Assembly: GCA_032718865.1 (NCBI GenBank)
Contig: JALUTQ010000004.1
Coordinates: 1,302,001 to 1,366,000, forward strand
Length of the DNA: 64,000 nt
Direction: 5' to 3'
DNA from: Tilletia caries
Lineage: Eukaryota > Basidiomycota > Exobasidiomycetes > Tilletiales > Tilletiaceae
Positions 24,966 to 37,001 of the stretch are shown here, piece after piece. Position 1 is the stretch's first letter. Every line of letters begins with the position of its first letter. The translations under genes were made by a program, and so were the position numbers. The notes below the pieces were generated by a model. That model was given only the letters and a program-made list of their open reading frames with translations, searched no databases and had not been told where the DNA came from.

Positions 24966-25621
24966 CGTTGGCGGCCGTTCACGGGAAAGAGAGAGAGGGG
25001 GGACCACGATTGTTTCTTTCTACCACCATGGACGCGCACTACGTACGGCAGCCAAATCGTCTCGCGCAACCCACACACAGCAATAAAGAAGCGGAAACGT
25101 CACGTCACAACTCAAAAGGTTCTCTGGAGATCTCTGGAGAAGAAGAAGGAAAAAATGATTCTGTTATACAAGTCTTCTGATTGATTTCTTTTTGCGTTTG
25201 AAAGGAGGCTTCGTCGCTGGATGAAGTGAACAACAAGGTGTAGACGTGGGGGAAAGAGGGGGAGAGGAAGAGGGAGAATGGTTTGCAAGAGAAGAGAAAA
25301 GCGAGGGATGAGGGAATGAAGTGCGAGTTTCGAAAGGGGAGAACATGAAGGACGCCTTCGGTTTGCGGAGCGATGTATGGAGTGCGTCTTTGGAAGTCGC
25401 CCGTCTCGAATGCGGAGGAGTGACTTTGGAGGCTTGGTAATGCACGACGGCAGCGACGATCGGATCGAGCTTGAACTGCAGGAGAGTTCCGTGCCATAGA
25501 AGGAACGGCAACACGGCTGCCGGAGCGAAGAATGCAGATTGTGAGAGAGAGACCGAAATCTTCAATAGAGTCCCGGAAGCGTAGCGAAGGGTGTCGGGGA
25601 ATCGATATCGAAAAAGGCATG
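24966..25621. other. intergenic region between convergent genes
   Basis: 3' flanks of the arrestin gene (+) and the Cys-cluster gene (-). ORFs here are low-complexity shadows, and no gene is supported. Confidence 0.45.
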
Positions 25622-28600
25622 TCAAGAAGACTCCGTCGTCGCCTCGAACCGAGCATGCTTGCGCGGACCCTCCGCCTCGTCATCTTGTTCCTGCTGTCGT
25701 TGTTGCTGCTGTTGCGCCTGCTGCTCTTGTTGCATCTGCGCAGCCTCCTGACCCTCGTGCTCGGAACCATTGCCGCCTCCGCCTTGTGGTGCAGGTTGCA
25801 CAGCGTTGTTTTGCGTCGATACCTTCGGCCCTTCATTATTACCACCACCACCGCCGCCGCCGCCTCCGTTGCCAGCATTGCTCTCGTCGTGAGAGCGTTT
25901 ACGCTTCTGCCGCCGACAGATCCCACAGTCGCACTCCCCCAATGGCGCACAGGCACGCTTCCACAGCTCCATGATGCGAGCCACCGTTCCCGCCCCGACG
26001 TCGACAGGCGAGTTCGGTACGAACGGCGGCTGCGAGAATCGAGAGACGAGGGTGGTCGTATTGCTCCCTGAGCCTCCGTGTGCGTGCTGCTGTGGCGACA
26101 TGACCCAAGCTTGCGGGTCCCTGAGCCACCGGAAGAGGTGAGCAAAGTCCATCTCGAGGGACAGCTCGAACCCGTCCTCCCTGGTCTTCAACATATCCAC
26201 GATGTTCGCCATCGGTCTAAAAAGCAGAATAGATACAAGTCGTGGGTGTCCGCAAGTCAGCACCTATTGTGTCGTTCAGAATTTCCCGATCACAAAACTC
26301 ACAGCTTGAAGAACTCAGGGAGAGCAATTTCGTCCCAAATACGGGATGCCTTGTGGAACAATGTGACCGGCGGCAGCAGCGGTACATCCATAACGATAGG
26401 CTCCGTGCTGACAGGCTCCAGCGTGGGCTTTGTAGCCATTCCCCTCGTGACGATCTGAGGCAGATGGGGCAGACCAGGGGCCCGAGGTAGCTCAGCATCC
26501 TGCTGGTCGTGGGCCGACTTCCACAGGCCCAGGTCTAGCCGCCGCCGGCACCAATCGTGCCAGGCTCGATCCCTGAGCCATCTGTCCTCGGTTGGGGTGA
26601 GGTAAATGTTCCCGTCGGCATCTTCGTCCTCGTAGTGAATCGAGTGAATCGAGTGATCCGAAGTGTAGTCCTCGTCGTTACTCAGCTCGGAAGCACTGTC
26701 CGTGCCGTCCCCGGGAACGAGCGACTTGAGCAGCTCCCGTTGTTGACGTTGTTGACGCCGTAAAGCACGCTCAGCCTCCGTCTTCCTTAATCGATCGCGC
26801 CGCTTTTGCAATTGAGCATGCTTGATCATCTGAGAGTAGTCTGTGGCGGTCTCCAGCCACAACTGCAAGGAAAGGACACGACTCAGTGGAAGTCCCGGAT
26901 CAAGGCTCGAAACAGAAAGATGAAGGTAGAACGCACCTGCTCAATGGCACTCTTTGCTGCATCTGTCGCAGTCCCCTCACCCTGCCACACGTAGCTATTG
27001 AAGGCCAGTGTTCTCCTCAACTGAGGTACATAGCGTCTGAACTGTACATCCTCTCTATACAACCAGCACAGTAGGGACAAGATAAGCATCGTTAGAAGGC
27101 CGGGCAGCTGCTGATCCATTAGCTCTCGGGACGCAACTCACGTGATGATAGCTGTGAAGAAGGCCTCGGAGCGGCACGACGAGCAAACGCTCTCAGCCTG
27201 AGGGAACCGCTCGTCATCTTCGACGTAGGAAATGTCGACATCGTCACGGAGGATGTAGTTGTCACGTCCGTCTTGAGTTCTTGCGTACAGATATCTTCGC
27301 TCATCCAACAAGCAGTTCGAGCTGGGGTCAAGTTCGCGCAGGGTCAATCTTGTCAGCGCCTTACACTAACACCCTTTCAGGCAGGCAATGAGTCCGATGG
27401 CGTTACTCACCAGAGCATGGGAGTCTCATCCGGCGCCGACAGTGCAGCTTCATGTACGTCACACAGCTGTGGGAAAGCAGGAGGATGTGTCAAACCGCCG
27501 CAAAAACCCTTAGCCAAGATGAGATGGCGCGTTTTGAGCGGAGAGAAAGAGACAGGGATAAATCTTACCGGCACGAAACGCCCCATGTTGGCGACGAATT
27601 GGGGGTTGAGATGTGTTCTTGCGTCGAAAGAGGTGCCGTTCAGGCAGCACGCGAAACAGAGTTCTCTTTGGTACTGCAGCGCCATCCAGAAGGCGGGAAT
27701 CCCGCGTCTATCTGCCCGCTCGCGACGCGCTGCGTGCACGGCAATGATATACTCTTCCCATAGAGGATTCCTGCGTGCTGTGAGGGTTAGGAGAATGCCT
27801 GAGTCAGAAGGTGCCAGCCGCGAACAGTGCTCATGTGTTTGCGCAGGAGTATACGCACCAGCTTGTGAGAAATTACTACATACTGTACGGATAGGGAAGA
27901 GCCAGTTCATGCCCCAGGCGTGTGCGACCCATAGCATGACACGAAGATTGTTGGGCACGATCATGATATCCTCCCTAATCGAGGCGGGCAGGATGTGTCG
28001 ACATGCATGCATGCGGACGTAGAGGAAGATGCGGTCGACAACGTTGAGTGGCAGCTTTTGAATGAGTGATCCGGTTCCGCCGTCATCAGAAAGCGCCTTG
28101 GACTTGCCGGAGGACGTCTCAGAGGTGTGTACAGTGCCATCGTCGCTGTTGCTTGCCGGAGTTGCGGCTGCGCTTTGGGTGTCGTGGGACTGATGATGAT
28201 GAGAGTGTGAGCCGGACTGATCTATTCTTGTCATTCCAAGGACGGGAGAAGTGTTGGATTGGGGAGTGCTTCTATTCGTCAATGTGGGCGAGGTCTGATT
28301 GTCGCGAGCGCTGCCATCTGGCGAGCTTGAAAGTGCTTGACTGGAAGCTCCTGGGGCGCCAATGTGGCTACGGCCACTGCGCACGGTGTGAGATGCAGAA
28401 GATGACGGCGGTAGGCGCTGCTGAAGGACCGCAGTGGCTGCCAATGAAGCTTCCTTGGGCGTCACTTTTGATGATGCGTCTGGAGGCGGCTGTATGCTTG
28501 GGACCGAATTGACGACTTGCGATTCTGGCGGGGTATTGTCCGTCGACATTGGGACGGCCTCCGACATCTGAGACGCGGCCGAGCTGCCTGACGAGACGTC

Positions 28601-28834
28601 CATATGCTGTGGCCCTGACAGCGGTACACCCAAAGCGGTGTTGCGCGTCACATCTTCTTTTCCTGCTACTACTGGTGCTGTTGCCGACTCTGTGGAGCGA
28701 ACCTCTTCCATAGGTGTCGTCTGCTGCTGCGCGCCCGCATCTCCACCGCTTGGTGGTGCATCTGCATTCACTGCGCGTATCGTGTGAAGTCCCAGCTTTG
28801 TGGCTCCATCGCCGCTGGCGATGCTGTCCGCCAT
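25622..28834 (-). CDS. unrecognised protein with Cys clusters, possible F-box-like segment
   Basis: ATG at 28834 (the in-frame codon before it is GTG). The first ~260 residues are disordered and Ser/Thr/Pro-rich. A segment LIQKLPLNVVDRIFLYV looks like the start of an F-box, but this is weak. After an intron with a GTATGT donor come conserved-looking pieces: NPLWEEYIIAVHAARRERAD, a FACC motif, LCDVH, a CLLDERRYLYAR piece and VCSSCRS. The spaced Cys/His pairs could bind zinc. A charged coiled coil (HAQLQKRRDRLRKTEAERAL) and a C-terminal domain (MANIVDMLKTREDGFELSLE, FAHLFRWLRDPQAW) follow, then a poly-Gln tract and a basic end (GPRKHAR). About seven exons. I do not recognise the family; a nuclear location is a guess. 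Confidence 0.65.
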
Positions 28835-29745
28835 CACGAAGCCGCTTCTCTTGCTGTTGCTGCTGCTGCTGCCGTGAGCAAGCTAACGGGCAAGCGCGCG
28901 ATTCGGTGCCTGGAAGATCTGCGCCTGGGATGCGAGGAAGTATAATAAGCCCTGCGATAGAAATTGCCGACGCGTGTCTGAAAGAGAGTGATCGTTGCGC
29001 TGGCGAGTTCGGAAGCTGCCTCGATCTGTGATCGTGCGTCGTGGTCCGCTCTTGTGTTCTCGGGAGGCACAGGTCCGAGAGAGGCCAGCTCAGTGATGGC
29101 GACAGTACAGAAAAAGGCGCGCAGTGGGAGCGAGGACGAGGTTGCTGTCGATGCTGCCTGCTGCCTGCTGCCTGTTGATTCGAAGTATATGCTGCTGTGT
29201 TCGTGCTGTCGGGCAATGGTCCGTGTATCGCGTCTTCCGTGCTTGGTCGGAGCTTCTGCCTTTGTCGACCGCAGTACGCAGTCGCAGTGCCGCAGCAGGA
29301 GGGAAGGAAAAAGGACGACGAGCTGTTCGTAGTTCGTACCACCGCGCGCGTCTCTTGCTCTTCTCTCTGCCTCTCGTTCTTCTCAGTCGCCTTGACTCAC
29401 TCACTGATGGTCGCGACGTGAAAGTGAGATGCCGGCGACCATCATGACGAACTCGAACTCGGCCTGTGTCCCAATCTGAACGTTGTCAAGTGAGAAAGGT
29501 GCGATCTCTTCTCGACGCGTGCGCCACGTGGCTGCCAGCACGATCCCGGTGTCAACCGGCAGCACAGCAGTGTGGAATGAGCCACGCCACGTGGACACCC
29601 TTCAGAACGCGTCGCGTACCCTCGCATGAAGAAAGGGGTTCGCGTCCAGGAAAAGCCTTGTATACACGCGACAAAACAACCACTGACAAAAGATTACCAG
29701 AGTACAGAGGGAAGGGAGAGGAGGGGCCAGGGTAAGGAAAGCCCA
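28835..29745. other. intergenic region, 5' of the Cys-cluster gene and 3' of SMC3
   Basis: Contains a CTG/CAG trinucleotide run (about 28848-28872) just upstream of the Cys-cluster gene start, probably in its leader. ACGCG motifs lie near 28969, 29515 and 29597. No gene is supported. Confidence 0.4.
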
Positions 29746-32700
29746 TCATGGCTTGCCAGAGTCGGCAGCAGCCTCGACGAATTGGCTCGCCTCGTCCTGG
29801 GTGATGGTTCGAATCGAGCTGATCTTTTGCGCGCTAAAGAGGACTGCGAACACCCAGAAAGACGGGTCAGAACCACACGCGACACGCAACGTTCAGATCG
29901 TTCCTATGGAACACTCACCGCCGTAGTGTTTCTCTGCTGTGGCCACCATCTCTGGACGCTGTAAAAGTAGGAGAAGAAGGGCAAACAGTCAGTATCGTCG
30001 GTGCGGATTTCAATGATCATTCCATCCAGCCTCGACACGTACGAAAGTCGTTGTGACTGAGAACAAGAACAAGCCAGAAGAGTAAATTGTCAGACATCAG
30101 GACTGTTCAAAGCACACTCACAGGGAACTTGAGTGAGAGCACTTACTGAATTGAGCCGAATCCGAAAGCTCGTGAATCATCGCGGCCACAGACGTCCGGT
30201 ACTGGGCGTCCAGGTTGGCATCGATCTCGTCGAACAGATAGAACGGCGCCGGGTCGCACTTCTGAATCGCAAAGACTGCAAAGCAAACGATTTCTTCAAG
30301 TGTCAGCGCACAGCGTGCAGAGGAACGCATTTCTCCTCCCTGAACTCACCAGTAGCAAGCGCTACCAAGGACTTCTGACCGCCCGAGAGCTGTTGGATCC
30401 GAAGTCCTTCATCACTCTTCGAGTTGAAAGACACCTTGATCGATACACCCGTGTAGCTGTCGATCTTGCTCCGGCTTTGCTGGCCGTCCTCGTCCGCCTC
30501 GCTCTGTTCGGCTTCCTCCTCCTCCTGAGCCATTTAAAGTCAGACCGTTGTCAGCAGAATGTCCACGAGAATACTATGTATGCAGTATCGAGCGTTTGTG
30601 AACAACTCACAGCATCGATGCGCTTCTGCATGATCAGCCGCCCCCTGCCCGCCGGCACAAGCTTCTCAAACACCTCGGCAAAGTTGCGCGACACCTGCTT
30701 GAACGTCCGCTCGATCGCCTCATCCTTGCGTTGATCCAGCACATCGATCAGCTCCTGGATCGAATTCGCCGACGCCGCCAGCTCGACCTTGCGATCCTGC
30801 AGCTGGTCCCGTTGCCGGGTGAAACTGTTGTACTGCTCCACCGCCTTCTTGTTGACGTGCGAGAACTTCTTGAGAGCTTCGTTGACCTTGTGAAGCATTT
30901 TGAGGAGCTGTATGTAGGTGCGCCATGTGCGTCGTCAGATAAGATCACCGGTCATTTCCCACACACGATCAAAAGGGCACTGACCTTGTCCATCGCCGTG
31001 CTCGTGTATTTCTCAAACGCTTCCTCGGGAAGCACACCCAGATCGCGTATCTTCTTGTTGCACGCATCACGCTGGTCCAGAAGACCTTGCCTCTTCTTGA
31101 GATACCGTTCGGCATACTTCTGCTGAGAAGCAACCTCCCGACTGACCTCCGCCTGAGCCGAACGGATCTCTTCCCGCTGCGCCTCGTACGTCCGCAGCTT
31201 GGTTTCCAGATCTTCGAGCTCCTTGTCGATGGCTGAGCAAGTACGAGAGTCGACAAACGATCAGCAATAGTCTGATGCTGTGTTCACAGAAGTCGCAAAC
31301 TCACCTGTTGCTCTCTTTTCACGCTCCTGAAGGTGCTTCTTCGTCGAGACCAGTTCCGCCTTCCGTAGCTCCAGATTCCCCTCATTGCTTGCACCAGCAG
31401 CTGAGGCCGCACCACCAGCTCCTTCACCTGCCATCGTCGAGCCGCCAAGGGTCTCGCCAAGCATCTCGATACGAGCAACCAGCTCGCTCCGGTGTCGCTT
31501 GAGATCCTCGTTGAGATCAATCTCGATGTGCATCTTCTTGTTGGAAAGCTGTATGACCCGCGAACGGTGTCAGTGCTTCTTGACGAGACAGGGTACAGCT
31601 AATGCATCAAGCCAAACTCACATCGATAACAGCAGCCTGTACCTCCTTGAGCTGCTCGGTCAACTGAGCAAGTTGACCCGTCAGCGTCTCCAGCTCTGCT
31701 TTCTCCTCCTCACTCAACCCCGGACGCATCTCCGTGCTCAACTCGCGCTGCAGGGCCTCCCTCTTCGTCTTCACAGCCTGTATCTCCAACGCCAGATCAG
31801 CCTCTCCGCGCTCGAGTCGTTGGAATCGCAAGCGAGCCTCCACCTCGTCCCGTCTCAGCGCGGTGAGCTGCTCCAACAGCGGCCCGCGGTTCGCAGTCGT
31901 CTGCGCTCGCCGAGTCTCGATGGTCTGCATCTGACTGAGGAGCATCGTTACGCGTTGCTCCATGGTGCTCAATGTGGCATTGAGCTCTGCGAGCGCCCGC
32001 GAGTCACGTTCGAACTCCGCCTTCGACTCGGTCACCGCCTTGACGCTGTCAAGGCGGGAGCGGCGAGGATCGTGGTATCCACCCGTGAGCGATCCTTTCC
32101 GGTCGACTTGGTCACCGTCGAGGGTGATTGCATTGATGTTGTGACTGCGAACGTACGCACTCGCGATCTCCAGGTTGGGGCAAATCAGAGTCCGTCCAAA
32201 GACCTGAAGAGGGAACGACTGATTAGATCGAACAAGGTGCGAGGCTTTTACTGATCGCCTGCACTCACCTGCTCGAAGGCTGGCGCGAATCTAGCGTCAA
32301 ACTGAATCTTCTTGATCATGAGAATCGCATCCGGGGCGTCCGGGAAGGCGGCCTTCTTTGGCTTGAGGCGGTTCAGTGGCATAAACGTAACACGACCGCT
32401 GCGCTCCTGGTTCATCACTTGCAACAGCTTGGATGCCGTCTCGTCCGTATCGACCACGATATGGAACAGGCTGAACAGGGCCAGTCTCGTTAGAAATGCT
32501 TATGACTGAGCAGGATCCACAGGCTTCAACTCACCTGGTGTTCGCAGTCACCTCAACAGCGGTCTTGTACTTGTCGTCAACGCGGAACAGCTGGTAGAGC
32601 GGTCCATGAACAGACGCAGTGAGGCCAAGGTCCCGAGAGATACGTTCTACCGCCTGCAGACCCGTGGCCGTAGCCCTGTCCAGCGACCCGGCCAGCTGTC

Positions 32701-34808
32701 GTTGCGCGATGCTCATTTGATCCCGAGCATAGTTGACACTCATACTGAGCCGAGCCTCTTCGCGCCAAAGCTCCCTGCAAGAGAACAGGTACAGTCAACA
32801 GGGATGTTCTATCAAGAGAAACGCCCTCGACAACAGGACTCACTTCCTCTCCTCCATCAGCGTGTCTCTCTGACGCTTCAAGTCGACCCATTGCTGGCCA
32901 AGCTTCTCGAGCGCATCACGTCGTCCCTCGAGCTTGTCCGTAGTCTGCTCGCCGAGGAGCTGAAGCTGTTCGATTTGAGCCCAACATTCAGCTCGTGCGT
33001 TCCCCAAGTCTTTGAGGTTGAGTTCCTGCGTCTCTCCAAAGCTTTCGAGCTCCTTGATTTGCTTGTTGATGTAGGCATCGCGTTGAGCTTTGGTAGCGAA
33101 CATGGCAGAGCGACCCTGCTTCGCCCGCAAAATCTCGATACGAGCGCGGGTATCCTCAAGCCTGAGTATGACGAAGATTGCATCAGCTGCCCAGACAAGC
33201 TCCAACATGGACCACAGACGTCACATACCTCGGTCGAATTGTGCCCACTTCCGCCTTCTTGTCCTCCCACGTAGGAGCGAGGCCCATCAGCTCTCCTTCC
33301 TTTTCGCTGATCTTGGCCTCAATCTCCTTCAGCTGTCGTTCCAAGCGCCCCTTGCCTTCCTCTGTCCGCTCGTCGGCTTCCTGCAGATCTTTGATCAGGA
33401 CTTCTAGCTGAGCCTTAAGTCTGCTGAGATCACGCCGCTCCAGGTTCAGTTGTAGCTTCTCCATGTTTCGTTGAGTGATGCCTTGCTCCGTCTTGTTGAT
33501 CTGTTCCTCCAGTCTCTGCGCATCAGGAGCAACATTGTGCAACAGAAGCGGTGGGTGAGCGATCTGAGACGCAACCACAATTGGGGAGGACTTTTGCACT
33601 CACTGTCAACTTCCGCTCCTGTTCGTTCATCTCCGTCCGTGTCGAGCTTGAGGCTTCGACCTCTCGGAACCGACGATCTTCCAGCTTGTCCAGAGTCTCC
33701 GAGACCTCTCCGAGTTCGCGCTGGTAGATGGCATACTCCAAACATCTGCGTTCGCGGTCCTTGGCATTGAACTCCTCCAATTCCTCTTTCTCGTCATCGA
33801 GCTCGGAAAGGCGCTCCTCAATGTATTGAAGCAAGTCATCAATCTTAGATCGCTTGGTCTCCGTATCTTCAATGAGCTTGAGAGACTCTGCCCTTCGTTG
33901 CTCGTAGACTCGTGTACCTGCGACTTCTTTGAGGAGGCCGAGACGTTCGTGATCTTTGGCATTGGTCAGATGGGTGATCTGTAGAACGAAAGAGCAAAAG
34001 GGGAACAATGAGTACTCCTGCGGGTTGCTTGAATGGAGTACAGAGGTGTACGTACCCGACCTTGTGGGACAATGTAGTACGGATTACTGCGGGAAAAGCC
34101 CGCTGCCTCGAGAAGATTTTGCACATCTGCCTTGGTAGCACTGCGGCGGTCGATGCTATACTCGTCCTTCTTCAGCCCGATTGTCCGGCGAAGAATGAGT
34201 TCCCCGCCATTGGTGGGAAAGCGGTGGTCCTGGTTGTCGAACACGATTTCGACGAAAGCGGAGAGGGTGGCAGAGGTGGAGTTGGACGAGTCGTGCAAGA
34301 GAGCTTGTCGCTCTTCCCGAGACATGGAAGTATATGCATCGGATAGAACAAATCTAGTCGCCAGAGAGGGAATGAAGCAGCTCAGCGGGTGTTAGGCTCC
34401 AGTGGTATCTGTCTTCGCACCGCATTCACGTACCTGATAGCTATTGGCAGCAGGCAAAGGTGGTAGAAGACGTGTCAGAACAGCCCGACAGTCCAGGACA
34501 TTCCCACTGCACGCACCTGAGAAGAAGTTTGATTTCCCGCTGCCATTGCGACCGACGACCACATTGTGACCAGGACTGAAGATGGGAAAGGTCATAGTCA
34601 GTCTCTCTGCCTTCTGAAGGCTGCAAGAGAGGCCCCAAACAAACACACCTGAAGGGCTCTATGGCGACCTGGTCCTTGTAGGACTTGAAGCCTTGAATCG
34701 TCAGCGTCTGGCAAGGAGGCAAAGCAAAGGAGATCATAAGTTCAAGAATTGACGCGCTTTCCCTTCCGCTGCAGGGACAGGATCAGACGCTCTCACCTTG
34801 ATGTGCAT
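29746..34808 (-). CDS. SMC3: SMC3, cohesin core ATPase subunit
   Basis: The first exon (34808-34797) encodes only MHIK. It is followed by 34707-34649 ([19 protein letters not shown]), 34575-34517 (Walker [10 protein letters not shown]), a 7-nt exon 34440-34434, and the exon beginning at 34353 ([20 protein letters not shown]). Further on are [14 protein letters not shown], a coiled coil, the hinge ([20 protein letters not shown] ... [18 protein letters not shown] ... [18 protein letters not shown]), a second coiled coil, the ABC signature [13 protein letters not shown] and Walker [15 protein letters not shown]. The 14-nt exon 30056-30043 encodes TTTF, before [14 protein letters not shown], and the last exon is 29843-29746. 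All SMC3 landmarks are present and full length. With SMC1 and Scc1 it forms the ring that holds sister chromatids. Confidence 0.96.
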
Positions 34809-37001
34809 CGTGCGTGGTCCTGTTCGACGCGCACAGACCGGACGAGTCTCTTCAGAGAGGGATGTTCTTCTCCGGACCTCCTACGTGCGAGCAAGGTGCA
34901 GCTGTTGACGATCGCGAAACGTTGCGCGCGCGGGTTGCCGTGTGAGGATGGTGTTGGTCTTGCAGCTGCTCCTTGCACGACGCGACCTTCCTGGCAGCGC
35001 GACGCGATCGGCGCGTTTTTTGGCGTCACGCGACGCGCAGCTCGAAAGCCACGTGGGCTCGGCGATTTATCTCTTCCCTTTGCGCCGTCTCACGCGAGCT
35101 GAAACTTCTCCTCTCCTGCCACCACATCGAAAGCTAACTTCCAGTCGTTCCCAAACCTCCTTACTCCTTACCTTCCTCGGTGTACAGATTCCAACGAAGC
35201 TATCCGAATAATCGGGCCGACGTGTTGCTGCTGACCTCAGAACCTTTGGACTTCCTTCCCGCCCTGCTTGGCTTCGCTGAACGCTGAACGCTGAACAGTT
35301 ATCATTTGCCACATCTTACAGCCCGAGCTCACGTCGTTCTCCCGTCATTGTCCCTTACCAGATTGATTAATGCTGCAGTCTGCATACGTCTCGACCGCTT
35401 GACCTGCTGTCCACGGAACTCGGCCGCGAGGGGGTGGTTCTTCACAGGAGGCGGAACCTTCGAGTCAAGTCCAAGCTCTCGCATGGGGACTCAAAAGCGC
35501 TGTGCTTAGCAAGATAACCGACCGACAGAAAGCGTTTCTTACGTGAGCTCGGTGGATGTGCTCAACCGACCAGCAGCAGTCCGATACACCCTCCTCCGTG
35601 TTCCACGTTCGAAGAGGGCATGCACTCAACGTGTGTCTGCAGCCGCCCATCAACTCCAGATCTCCGGGACACGGGCAATACTAAACATGAAGCATGAATG
35701 CTCATCGCTCATCGCTCATTTTCACAGCACACTCGCGTCTCCGCAGGTTGAATGGGTTGCCGTCAGGGCTTGCGGACATCGGCGCACAAGCCAGGGAAGG
35801 GAGACGGGCTCAATAATATTGTTCTGCGCGCACCAAAGCCCACGCCCGACGCTGCCGGACCCTGCGACCTCGGTCAAAGATTCTGTCTCTCCCTCACACT
35901 CTGTTTCGTTCTTTTCAGGTTCGCCGTCGAGGGCCCACCGCCGACCCTGTAAACGACAGCGTCCATGTGTGCGCAACGAACGGGAAAGCTTGTCTTCCCA
36001 CTTAACAACCGGGTGACTGTGATCGTCGGAGCCCGAATCACTACCGGCTCTTGCTTATGATTCTCACCGTTCTGGTCGCACATCCCAATTCCCAGATCCC
36101 CCAATCGCTACCGGTGAACGGTGAAGGAGCGAAGGAGATTCTTGAGGCGTCCAAGAAGTCCAACCCTTTCCGTTCCCTCAAGCGACAGAATCCACAGAGT
36201 GAGTCAATCAATAAAAGCCAAGCGCATAAAGTCAGGTCCCAGAAGCTTAAGATAGGAGCTACTTATGTCCACTACTCTTTAAAGTTTAATCAGGGCTTTC
36301 ATAAGATATAATAGCGGTACCGCGGTAAGTATAGTGAGACGGTTAAGAAAGAGCACTTTTATTCCAGCAGCAACATCACGCACCGTGCAGCATGTCTCGC
36401 ACCTGCATCTCCAAAATTCAACCACCGCGATACTGCACGTTTCAGTCATCTTTTCCATTATTGCGCGCAATAATCAGAGCGCTATGCAGTAGGTTCCCGC
36501 GTTGTTGACAATGGCGTGACTATCCGTGGTTTTGATACTGACCAGGTGCCTGAGCAGCTCTCATAACGCACTGAGGCCTGGACGGACGAGGTTGCCCAGC
36601 CTGCCCTGCCCCCTGCCACCTCACCACATCGACAGCTTCTTCATTCACATATTTTCTCTGCCTCCTTTTCCCCGTCCAGTTGACCATGCCCATCGCCCAC
36701 TTCGACATCGAGCGACAGTAGCACGGTTCCGCTCCTCAAATCCGATTTCTGTTTTCTGTTTGGATCGTCTTGCGCTCTTGCGGCTTGCGGTTCAAAGAGG
36801 GAGTGAGTTTTTCTCGGCTTGCAGACAGCATGTTCACATCATCAATTGATTGTCTCTCCTCTTCCATTCCAGACCTGTCTTCGTTCCTTCGCCTGCCATC
36901 ACGCCCACGGTCTCCTGGCTTCAGCTGCGCCGGTCAAAGGTCACCTCAAAAGGAAACGAAGCTTGAACCTTGCGCAACAAGTACCTCTGCCTCCAGCAGT
37001 C
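34809..37001. other. intergenic region between divergent SMC3 and RAX1-like genes
   Basis: About 2.2 kb without a supported gene. The part near SMC3 is GC-rich with repeated ACGCG motifs. About 36180-36370 is an AT-rich island unlike its surroundings, possibly an old insertion, with no repeat ends seen. Small ORFs (for example 35543-36016) show no family features and no good splice context. Confidence 0.45.
34980..35037. promoter_or_regulatory. ACGCG cluster in the SMC3 promoter
   Basis: ACGCG at 34980, 35002, 35028 and 35033, about 170-230 bp before the SMC3 ATG. MCB-like sites are known to drive G1/S expression of cohesin and replication genes in yeasts. Function here is inferred. Confidence 0.4.

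Noticed and set aside
25105..26145. Minus-strand ORF of 346 codons
   Set aside because: Different frame from the real last exon (stop at 25622); no family features and runs through the intergenic spacer.
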